A stretch of DNA of 64,000 bases, taken from positions 62,001 through 126,000 of the forward strand of contig NZ_JAPVBQ010000001.1 in assembly GCF_026968045.1 (NCBI RefSeq). The letters run 5' to 3'. Below, piece by piece: positions 24,383-33,274 of the stretch; position 1 is the first letter of the stretch; every line of letters begins with the position of its first letter. The DNA comes from Modestobacter sp. VKM Ac-2977. GTDB taxonomy: Bacteria; Actinomycetota; Actinomycetes; Mycobacteriales; Geodermatophilaceae. The position numbers were made by a program, and so were the translations under genes. The notes under the pieces were generated by a model. That model had not been told where the DNA came from. It did no database searches and worked only from the letters and a program-made list of their open reading frames with translations.

Positions 24383-25714
24383 TCAGCCGCCGGTGGCCTG
24401 GCGAGCCGCCTGCAGGGCGTTCTCCCAGCCCTCCTCGGGATCCGCACCGCCGGAGGCGATGTCGGTCAGCGCCGTGGTGAACGCCTCCTGGATCTGGGTG
24501 TCGTACGGGCCGATCGGGGTGCGCTGGATGTTCGCTGCCGCCTCACCGAAGATCTCGCCGGTCGGGGCGTTGCCGAAGTACTCGTTGGTCGCCCCGACGA
24601 CCTCGGGGTCCTCCGCGGCCTGCGGGCTGGAGGGGAAGTGCGCCGCGCGGGTGAACATCTTCACCTGCTGCTCCGGTGCGGTCAGCCACTCGACGAGGTC
24701 CTTGGCCGCCTCGACGTTCGGGCCGTCGGCCGGGACGCCGAGGAAGGAGCCGCCCCAGTTGCTGGCGCTCTCGTCGCTGCCGGGCAGCGGGGCGATGTCC
24801 CAGAGGCCGGCACCGGCCTCACCCATCTGGGAGTTGATGTAGCCGAGCATCCACGCCGGGCAGGCGATCGTGGCGAACGCACCGTTGGAGAAGGCGGCGT
24901 TCCACTCGTCACCGAACTGGCTGAGGTTGGCGGTCAGCCCCTCGTCGGCGGCCTGGCTCGCGTAGTCCCACGCCTGCTGCACGCCGTCGCTCTCGGCCGG
25001 GATCGGGTTGCCCTCCTCGTCGTTGTAGGCCAGGTCGCCCTGGTACACCGAGGAGGAGAAGATGCTCGCCGGGCTGTCGACGAACGCGCTGTCGGCGGGC
25101 TTGGTCGGCGAGGCCATGTACTGCTCCGCGACCTCGAGGTAGGCCTCCCAGGTCGGCCAGAGCTCCGCGACCTCGGCCCGGTCGGTGGGCAGGCCGGCCT
25201 GCTCGAAGAGGTCCTTGCGGTAGCACATGGCCTGCGGGCCGGTGTCGGTGCCGAGGGCGATCGTCTCGCCGTCGGCGGTGGAGGCCTGGCCCCACTTCCA
25301 GTCGTAGAAGTTGCCCTCCAGCTCGTCGGCGTTCTCCTCGGCGGCGAAGTCGACGAAGGCGTCGGCGTGGTTGCGCACGACGTCGGCGATGAAGCCGATC
25401 TCCATGGCCTGGACGTCGTCGAGGCCGGAGTTCGCGGCCAGCCGGGTCTGCAGCGACTTGTAGTAGGCCGCGGACTGGGCGACGTTGTTCTGCTCGATCG
25501 TGACGTTCGGGTGGAGCTCCATGTACTCGTCGTAGAGCCCCGCGTTGTCCAGGTCCATGGTGCCGAACGTGCCGACGGTCAGGGTGACCGGGGCGTCCGG
25601 GTCGTAGTCGGCGGCGTCGGCGCTCGCATCGTCCGAACCGCCACAGCCGGCGGTCAGCAGGACCGCGGCCAGTGCCGCTCCCCACGCCGCCCTGCTCTTC
25701 GAGGAATGGAACAT
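24383..25714 (-). CDS. carbohydrate ABC transporter substrate-binding lipoprotein
   Basis: A 443-residue lipoprotein of the SBP_bac_1 family. The signal sequence ends VLLTAGC with the lipidated cysteine at residue 24. The mature protein opens with VTLTVGTFGTMDLDNAGLYD and has the family features CYRKDLFEQAGLP and FSNGAFATIACPAWMLG. It captures an oligosaccharide outside the cell for the CebF/CebG-like permeases. The ATG at 25714 was chosen because a GGAGGTC site lies just before it and the signal peptide starts there. The gene heads the operon and is preceded by a TTGACA promoter with a LacI-type operator. Confidence 0.93.
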   Translation of the reverse strand: MFHSSKSRAAWGAALAAVLLTAGCGGSDDASADAADYDPDAPVTLTVGTFGTMDLDNAGLYDEYMELHPNVTIEQNNVAQSAAYYKSLQTRLAANSGLDDVQAMEIGFIADVVRNHADAFVDFAAEENADELEGNFYDWKWGQASTADGETIALGTDTGPQAMCYRKDLFEQAGLPTDRAEVAELWPTWEAYLEVAEQYMASPTKPADSAFVDSPASIFSSSVYQGDLAYNDEEGNPIPAESDGVQQAWDYASQAADEGLTANLSQFGDEWNAAFSNGAFATIACPAWMLGYINSQMGEAGAGLWDIAPLPGSDESASNWGGSFLGVPADGPNVEAAKDLVEWLTAPEQQVKMFTRAAHFPSSPQAAEDPEVVGATNEYFGNAPTGEIFGEAAANIQRTPIGPYDTQIQEAFTTALTDIASGGADPEEGWENALQAARQATGG

Positions 25715-25770
25715 CTGACCTCCTGGGTGGTCCCGGGACGTGTGCTCCACTGCATCGTCCACCGGGGGCG

Positions 25771-25784
25771 TGAGAACGCTCTCA
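25771..25784. promoter_or_regulatory. LacI-type operator, proximal to the sugar importer operon
   Basis: TGAGAACGCTCTCA is a nearly perfect palindrome around CG, similar to the TGGGAGCGCTCCCA box of Streptomyces CebR. It lies just downstream of the minus-strand promoter, where a bound repressor would block transcription of the importer operon. Confidence 0.75.
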
Positions 25785-25798
25785 CGGCCGTGGCGCAC

Positions 25799-25828
25799 AG
25801 AGTGGTCTGGGCCACAACCGGCTGTCAA
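25799..25828 (-). promoter_or_regulatory. promoter of the sugar importer operon
   Basis: On the minus strand TTGACA (25828-25823) is followed after 18 bases by CACTCT (25804-25799). The -35 is a consensus match and the -10 is weak. The predicted start falls about eight bases before the proximal operator. Confidence 0.5.
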
Positions 25829-25859
25829 GTAACAGGTGGATAACGCCGGGGGACTGTTG

Positions 25860-25871
25860 GAGAGCGCTCTC
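25860..25871. promoter_or_regulatory. LacI-type operator, proximal to the regulator gene
   Basis: GAGAGCGCTCTC is a perfect 12-base palindrome 42 bases upstream of the LacI-type gene. It matches the second operator in ten positions, so the regulator probably controls both the importer operon and itself, possibly by looping across 89 bases. Confidence 0.75.
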
Positions 25872-25912
25872 ACGGTGCACCATGAGCACACCGGCTCGAG
25901 CACTGGAGACAC

Positions 25913-26941
25913 ATGACCGACACGACCCCGCGCGCCGCGGTGCCGACGCTGGACGAGGTCGCCGTGCTCGCCGGCGTGTCCCGCGCCACGGTGTCCCGGG
26001 TCGTCAACGACTCACCGCGGGTGAGCCCGGAGGCCCGGGAGGCGGTGCGGTCGGCGATCGCCGAACTGCGCTACGTGCCGAACCGGATGGCCCGGAGCCT
26101 GGTCACCCGGCGCACCGACACCATCGCGCTGGTGCTCAACGAGCCCAACACCCAGGTCTTCTCCGACCCGTTCTTCGCCAGCATCGTGCGGGGTGTGTCC
26201 GCGACCCTCGCCGACACCGACCTGAACCTGGTGCTCCTGACCGCCCAGGACGAACGCGAGCAGCAGAAGATCGGCCGGTACGCCCGCCTGGGCCATGTCG
26301 ACGGCGTCATCCTGATGTCGGTGCACAGCGACGACCCGCTGCCCGACATCCTCGCCGAGGCCGGGGTGCCCCTGGTGATGTGCGGGCGGCCGTTCGACGA
26401 CCGGGCGGTGGCCTTCGTCGACGCCGACAACCGCGGCGGTGCCGAGGTCGCCACGGCGCACCTGATCGCCACCGGGCACCGCCGGATCGCCACCATCACC
26501 GGGCCGCTGGACATGATCGCCGGGGTCGACCGGCTCGCCGGCCACCGGGCGGCGCTGGCCGCGGCCGGGCTGCGGACCTTCCCCGAGCTGGAGGCGGAGG
26601 GCGACTTCACCGAGGCCGGTGGCGCCCGGGCGATGGAGTCGCTGCTGGGTCGCGACCCCGAGCTGGACGCGGTCTTCGTGGCCTCGGACCCGATGGCGGT
26701 GGGGGCGCTGAGTGCGCTGCGCCGCGCCGGGCGGCGGGTGCCGGACGACGTCGCCGTGGTCGGCTTCGACGACGCCGCCGTCGCCACCCGGTGCGACCCG
26801 CCGCTGACCACGATCGCCCAGCCGCTGGCCGACATGACCCCGCTGCTCACCGAACTGCTGCTGCGCCAGATCGAGGGCGTGGGGGAGGCGGTGGAGTCCC
26901 GGGTGTGCCGCACCTCGCTCGTCCGGCGCGCCTCGGCGTAA
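25913..26941 (+). CDS. LacI family transcriptional regulator
   Basis: A 342-residue repressor. The LacI helix-turn-helix is at residues 12-60 (TLDEVAVLAGVSRATVSRVV, with hinge helix RYVPNRMARSL). A periplasmic-binding-protein-like effector domain follows, with VFVASDPMAVGALSALR and DDVAVVGFDDAAVAT. It is divergent from the sugar importer operon, and two palindromes centred on GCGCTC lie between them. This layout and the operator type resemble CebR of Streptomyces, which senses cellobiose; the inducer here is inferred, not shown. The ATG follows TGGAGAC. Confidence 0.95.
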   Translation: MTDTTPRAAVPTLDEVAVLAGVSRATVSRVVNDSPRVSPEAREAVRSAIAELRYVPNRMARSLVTRRTDTIALVLNEPNTQVFSDPFFASIVRGVSATLADTDLNLVLLTAQDEREQQKIGRYARLGHVDGVILMSVHSDDPLPDILAEAGVPLVMCGRPFDDRAVAFVDADNRGGAEVATAHLIATGHRRIATITGPLDMIAGVDRLAGHRAALAAAGLRTFPELEAEGDFTEAGGARAMESLLGRDPELDAVFVASDPMAVGALSALRRAGRRVPDDVAVVGFDDAAVATRCDPPLTTIAQPLADMTPLLTELLLRQIEGVGEAVESRVCRTSLVRRASA

Positions 26942-27011
26942 CAGCCCGCGCCGCCCACCGGTGGAGGTCGCGGTCGGGTGCCGTCGAAACGCGCGGGACA
27001 CAGGCCCTGTC

Positions 27012-27017
27012 TAGGTT
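27012..27017 (+). promoter_or_regulatory. candidate -10 box of the ATP-grasp cluster
   Basis: TAGGTT ends six bases before the ATG at 27024, the leaderless arrangement. A GACA-N7-TGTC inverted repeat overlaps its upstream side. Confidence 0.45.
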
Positions 27018-27023
27018 CGTCGC

Positions 27024-28664
27024 ATGGCGGACCTCTTCGACGGCTACCCGCTCGGGCAGCAGTGGGACGAGATGTTCGCGGCCCCCGGCCAGCCCCGCGC
27101 CCCCTACACCGGCCTGTTCAGCTCGCTGCAGCCGATGTCGGGGGAGGAGCTGGCCGCGCGGGCCGACGTCCTCTCGCAGACCTACCGCGACGCCGGGGTG
27201 ACCTTCGCGCACGCCGGCGAGGAGCAGCCCTTCCCGCTGGACATCGTGCCCCGGGTGATCGGCCACCAGGAGTGGTCGGTGATCGAGCGCGGGGTGGCCC
27301 AGCGGGTGTGGGCCCTGGAGGCGTTCCTGGCCGACGTCTACGGCGCCGGCGAGGTCTTCGCCGACCGGATCGTGCCGCGCTCCGTGGTGACCACCAGCGC
27401 GCACTTCCACCGGGCCGCGCACGGGCTGGTGCCGCCCAACGGCGTCCGGGTGCACGTCAGCGGCATCGACCTGGTGCGCGACGAGGCCGGCGACTTCCGG
27501 GTGCTGGAGGACAACCTGCGCTCGCCGTCGGGCGTCAGCTACGTGATCACCAACCGCGCGGCGATGACCTCGGTGCTGCCGGAGCTGTTCGGTGACCACC
27601 GGGTGCAGCCGGTCGCGGAGTACCCGGGCCGGCTGCTCGCCGCGCTGAAGGCCTCGGCGCCGGCCGGCGTCAGCGACCCCACGGTCGTGCTGCTCACCCC
27701 CGGCGTCTACAACTCCGCCTACTTCGAGCACGCGTTGCTGGCCCGGCAGATGGGCGTGGAGCTGGTGGAGGGCCGGGACCTGGTGTGCTCCGGCGGCCAG
27801 GTCAGCATGCGGACGACGGACGGCCAGCAGCGGGTCGACGTCATCTACCGCCGGATCGACGACGAGTTCCTCGACCCGGTGCACTTCCGCTCCGACTCGG
27901 TGATCGGCTGCGCCGGCGTGCTCAACGCCGCCCGCGCCGGCCGGGTGACCATCGCCAACGCGGTGGGCAACGGCGTCGCCGACGACAAGCTGCTCTACAC
28001 CTGGGTGCCCGACCTCATCCGGTACTACCTGGGCGAGGAGCCCGTGCTCGCCAACGCCGAGACCCACCGGCTCGACGAGCCCGACACCGTCGAGTGGGTG
28101 CTGGCCTCGCTCGACCAGCTGGTGCTCAAGCCGGTCGACGGCTCGGGTGGCAAGGGCATCGTGATCGGGCCGCGGGCGGACGAGCGGACGCTGGAGGAGC
28201 TCGCGGTCAAGGTGCGCAGCAGCCCGCGGGACTGGATCGCGCAGGCGCCGATCGGCCTCTCGACGTCCCCGACGCTGATCAACGGCCGGATCGCCCCGCG
28301 ACACGTCGACCTGCGGCCGTTCGCGGTCAACGACGGCACCGACGTCTGGGTGCTGCCCGGTGGGCTGACCCGGGTGGCGCTGCCGGAGGGGGAGCTGGTG
28401 GTCAACTCCAGTCAGGGCGGCGGCTCGAAGGACACCTGGGTGATCAGCGCACCGCGGCCGGCGGTCGAGCCGGCCCCCGAGCACGACGTGACCCGGATCG
28501 AGTTCACCACCGAGGACCTGTCGGTCGAGCCCCCGGCCCAGGACCCGGGCCCACCCAACGACAACGCCCTCGCCCAGTCCCAGCAACAGCAACAAGCCAC
28601 CACCACCAGAATGGCCATCTTGGCGGAACGGGACGGCGGGGGACGGGGGAGTGCGCCGTGCTGA
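27024..28664 (+). CDS. circularly permuted ATP-grasp protein (DUF404/DUF407)
   Basis: A 546-residue protein of the circularly permuted ATP-grasp family. Motifs include LRSPSGVSYVITNRA (residues 170-184), VSGIDLVRDEAGDFRVLEDN just before it, and the nucleotide-loop segment KPVDGSGGKGIVIGPRA. Such enzymes are predicted to make amide or peptide bonds with acyl-phosphate intermediates; substrates are unknown. The last 45 residues are a low-complexity tail (Pro-rich, then poly-Gln and Thr), and its end is encoded by a copy of the AATGGCCATT palindrome found at 5861-5894, so the tail may be an acquired extension. The next gene overlaps its stop by seven bases. Confidence 0.92.
   Translation: MADLFDGYPLGQQWDEMFAAPGQPRAPYTGLFSSLQPMSGEELAARADVLSQTYRDAGVTFAHAGEEQPFPLDIVPRVIGHQEWSVIERGVAQRVWALEAFLADVYGAGEVFADRIVPRSVVTTSAHFHRAAHGLVPPNGVRVHVSGIDLVRDEAGDFRVLEDNLRSPSGVSYVITNRAAMTSVLPELFGDHRVQPVAEYPGRLLAALKASAPAGVSDPTVVLLTPGVYNSAYFEHALLARQMGVELVEGRDLVCSGGQVSMRTTDGQQRVDVIYRRIDDEFLDPVHFRSDSVIGCAGVLNAARAGRVTIANAVGNGVADDKLLYTWVPDLIRYYLGEEPVLANAETHRLDEPDTVEWVLASLDQLVLKPVDGSGGKGIVIGPRADERTLEELAVKVRSSPRDWIAQAPIGLSTSPTLINGRIAPRHVDLRPFAVNDGTDVWVLPGGLTRVALPEGELVVNSSQGGGSKDTWVISAPRPAVEPAPEHDVTRIEFTTEDLSVEPPAQDPGPPNDNALAQSQQQQQATTTRMAILAERDGGGRGSAPC
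28603..28626 (+). repeat. AATGGCCATT-centred palindrome, second copy, inside coding sequence
   Basis: CCACCAGAATGG followed by CCATCTTGGCGG matches 21 of 24 bases of the perfect palindrome at 5866-5889. It is read in frame as part of the C-terminus of the ATP-grasp protein. The dyad here is imperfect (two mismatches and one wobble). Confidence 0.6.
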
Positions 28665-29608
28665 GCCGGATCGCGGAGTCGCTGTTCTGGATCGGGCGCT
28701 ACGTCGAGCGCGCCGACGACACCGCCCGGATCCTCGACGTGCACACCCAGCGGCTGGTCGAGGACCCGTGGATCGACGAGCAGCGGGCCTGCGCGAACCT
28801 GCTCGCGCTGATGGGCGCGCCCTGCCCGCCCGAGGAGGCCGACACCGAGCGGGTGCTGGCCACCCTGGCCTTCGACCGGGCCAGTCCGAGCTCGATCACC
28901 GGTGCCCTGTCGGCTGCCCGGGAGAACGCGCGCGGCGCGCGTGAGGTGCTGTCGGCGGAGATCTGGGAGTCGCTCAACGTCACCCACAACGCGTTGCCGC
29001 AGCAGCGCACGATGGCCCGCCGGTACGGCCCGCACTCGCTGTTCCGGTTCGTCCGGGAGCGCTCGGCGATGGTCTTCGGCCTGGCCGACGCCACGATGAG
29101 CCGCGACGAGGGCTGGCTGTTCCTGGTCCTGGGGCGGTCGCTGGAGCGGGTCGACATGACCGCCCGGATGCTGTCCACCCGGGTGCTGGCCGGTGACGCC
29201 GCGCCGTCCTGGACGCTGGTGCTGCGCTCGACCGGCGCCTACGAGCCCTACCTGCGCACCTACCGCGGCGCGGTCAACTCCAGCCGGGCCGCGGAGTTCC
29301 TGCTGCTGGACCGGCTGTTCCCGCGCTCGGTGTTCGCCTCGCTGGAGCGGGCGGAGGGGTGCCTGGCCGAGCTGGAGCGGGCCAACGTGCGCGAGGGCCA
29401 CCGGATCGGCGTGGCCGGCGAGGCGCACCGGATCGTCGGCCGGGCCCGGACGATGCTGGAGTTCATGCAGACCGACGAGATCCTGGCGCGGCTGCCGGCC
29501 CGGCTGGACGAGCTGCAGCGCACCTGCTCGGCCGCCAGCGAGGCGGTCACCAACCGGTTCTTCACCGAGCAGGCACCCCAGGTCTGGGTGCCGGAAGGCG
29601 CGGGGTGA
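28658..29608 (+). CDS. alpha-E domain-containing protein (DUF403)
   Basis: A 316-residue all-helical protein of the alpha-E family. The N-terminus LSRIAESLFWIGRYVERADD is the family hallmark, and the FLLLDRLFPRSVFASLERAE segment is conserved near residue 230. The family always accompanies the permuted ATP-grasp protein and is thought to be a structural or regulatory partner without known catalysis. The GTG at 28658 overlaps the upstream gene by seven bases, and the stop overlaps the next start (GTGA), so the three proteins are made together. Confidence 0.93.
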   Translation: MLSRIAESLFWIGRYVERADDTARILDVHTQRLVEDPWIDEQRACANLLALMGAPCPPEEADTERVLATLAFDRASPSSITGALSAARENARGAREVLSAEIWESLNVTHNALPQQRTMARRYGPHSLFRFVRERSAMVFGLADATMSRDEGWLFLVLGRSLERVDMTARMLSTRVLAGDAAPSWTLVLRSTGAYEPYLRTYRGAVNSSRAAEFLLLDRLFPRSVFASLERAEGCLAELERANVREGHRIGVAGEAHRIVGRARTMLEFMQTDEILARLPARLDELQRTCSAASEAVTNRFFTEQAPQVWVPEGAG

Positions 29609-30513
29609 GCGCGGTGCCGCAGTCCCAGTCCCAGTCGCAGGTCCAGTCCGGCCCGGTGCGGGTGCCCAGCGACCGCTGGCGCTTGCAGGTCGTGCACCGC
29701 AGCGCGTTCCGCTACGGCGGGCCGGTCCGCTCCTCCTACAACGAGGCCCGGATGACCCCGGAGAACAGCAGCCGGCAGACCACGCTGCGCTCCCGGGTGG
29801 AGATCGAGCCGACCGCCACGGTGCACGCCTACCGCGACTACTGGGGGTCCACTGTCACCGCCTTCGACACCCACGGCCCGCACACCGAGCTCGTCGTGCA
29901 GGCCACCTCGGAGGTCGAGGCCGGCCCGGAGCCGCACGTCCCGGACCCGGTGCACTGGGCCGACCTGGCCGTCGCAGACCTGCAGGACCGGTTCGGGGAG
30001 ATGCTCCGGCCGACGCCGCTGACCGCGATGGACGACCCGGTGGTCGCCGAGGTGCGGGCCGTCGTCGGGGACGCCGGCCCGCGGGAGGCCGGGCACCTGG
30101 TCTGCGGCTTCGTGCACGAGCACATGGCGTACCTGACCGGTTCGACCAACGTGAAGACCAACGCGATGCAGGCGTGGACGCACCGCAAGGGCGTCTGCCA
30201 GGACATCTCGCACGTCTCCGTCGGTCTGCTCCGCGCCCTGGGCCTGCCCGCCCGGTACGTCTCCGGGTACCTGCACCCCGAGCCCGCGGCGGGGATCGGG
30301 CAGACGGTCACCGGCGAGAGCCACGCCTGGGTGGAGTGGTGGGACGGCGGGTGGTCCGGCTTCGACCCGACGAACTCCGTGGAGATCGGGCCCCGGCACG
30401 TGACCCTGGCCCGGGGTCGCGACTACTCCGACGTCCCGCCGCTCAAGGGCATCTTCTCCGGCCCGCGGAGCGAGGGGTCGAGCGTGACCGTGGAGGTCAC
30501 CCGCCTCGCCTGA
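29605..30513 (+). CDS. transglutaminase-like cysteine peptidase
   Basis: A 302-residue protein with a bacterial transglutaminase-like N-terminal region (HRSAFRYGGPVRSSYNEARM) and a transglutaminase-fold core. The catalytic triad is C198 (KGVCQDISH), H240 (ESHAWVEWW) and D254 (FDPTNS). No signal peptide, so it is cytoplasmic. It follows the ATP-grasp and alpha-E genes, the known three-gene order, in which it is predicted to cleave or transfer a peptide made by the ATP-grasp enzyme. The first 15 residues are a Ser/Gln repeat encoded by CAGTCC-like hexamers, probably dispensable. Confidence 0.93.
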   Translation: MSAVPQSQSQSQVQSGPVRVPSDRWRLQVVHRSAFRYGGPVRSSYNEARMTPENSSRQTTLRSRVEIEPTATVHAYRDYWGSTVTAFDTHGPHTELVVQATSEVEAGPEPHVPDPVHWADLAVADLQDRFGEMLRPTPLTAMDDPVVAEVRAVVGDAGPREAGHLVCGFVHEHMAYLTGSTNVKTNAMQAWTHRKGVCQDISHVSVGLLRALGLPARYVSGYLHPEPAAGIGQTVTGESHAWVEWWDGGWSGFDPTNSVEIGPRHVTLARGRDYSDVPPLKGIFSGPRSEGSSVTVEVTRLA

Positions 30514-30582
30514 GCGGGCGGCGATGAGTTCTGCGGCCGGCGGCGGTCCCTCCTGACAGCGACCACGTCAGAGGAGGCTCCC

Positions 30583-31227
30583 GTGCAGCAGCTGCTCAGG
30601 GTCCACAACGTCATGCTCTCCAGCGACGGTTTCGGTGCGGGGGAGGGCCAGAGCCTGGAGCGGCCGTTCGGGCACGCCGACCCGGCGGTGCTGGGCGCCT
30701 GGGCGTTCGCCACCGCGAGCTGGCCCAACCGCACCGAGCCCGGCGGCACCCGCGGCCTGGACGACCACTTCATGCGTGAGTTCGGGCGCAACATCGGCGC
30801 CGAGATCATGGGCCGGAACAAGTTCGGGCCCCAGCGCGGACCGTGGCGCGACCACGAGTGGCGGGGCTGGTGGGGGGACGATCCCCCGTTCCACACGCCG
30901 GTGTTCGTGCTGACCCACCACGAGCGGCCCTCGTTCTCGCTGTCGGACACGACGTTCCACTTCGTCAGCGGTGCGCCGGCCACGGTCCTCGAGCAGGCGA
31001 AGGAGGCGGCCGACGGTCGCGATGTCCGGCTCGGCGGGGGAGCCGCCACCATCCGGCAGTTCCTGGACGCCGACCTGGTCGACACCGTGCACGTGGCAGT
31101 GGCACCGGTCGAGCTCGGCGCCGGGTCGCGGCTGTGGACGTCGCCCGACGAGCTGCTCGACCGGTTCCACCACGAGGTCGTCCCCAGCCCGAGCGGGGTG
31201 ACCCACCACCTGTTCTGGCGGCGCTGA
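30583..31227 (+). CDS. dihydrofolate reductase family protein (RibD C-terminal-like)
   Basis: A 214-residue protein with the DHFR/RibD_C fold: N-terminal VHNVMLSSDGFGAGEGQSLE, GAEIMGRNKFGP as the NADPH-loop region, VFVLTHHERPS, and a C-terminal RLGGGAATIRQFLDADLVDT helix with VAPVELGAGSRLW. In actinobacteria these are NADPH-dependent reductases of unknown substrate, unlike true FolA. The GTG start at 30583 follows GAGGAGG. It stands alone between two unrelated transcription units. Confidence 0.88.
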   Translation: MQQLLRVHNVMLSSDGFGAGEGQSLERPFGHADPAVLGAWAFATASWPNRTEPGGTRGLDDHFMREFGRNIGAEIMGRNKFGPQRGPWRDHEWRGWWGDDPPFHTPVFVLTHHERPSFSLSDTTFHFVSGAPATVLEQAKEAADGRDVRLGGGAATIRQFLDADLVDTVHVAVAPVELGAGSRLWTSPDELLDRFHHEVVPSPSGVTHHLFWRR

Positions 31228-31287
31228 CGCCCCGGCCGCCGCGGGCTGGCGGGAGCCGGTCCGGCGGACCTGGGATGCTGGGTGGTG

Positions 31288-33105
<1,818 letters not shown>

Positions 33106-33274
33106 CGCGGGCCACCGCCGTCCCGCGGGGAGCTCGTGACCGGCGGGATCATCGGGGGTCCGTTCGAGTCGCCGGGACCGGCGGCGCGCCGGAGGATGGT
33201 GCGCAACGATCGAATGCGCCGAACGACGGCGCGTGCCGCCGCACGCCCGCTCGAGGACGACCGGAAGGGACCCG

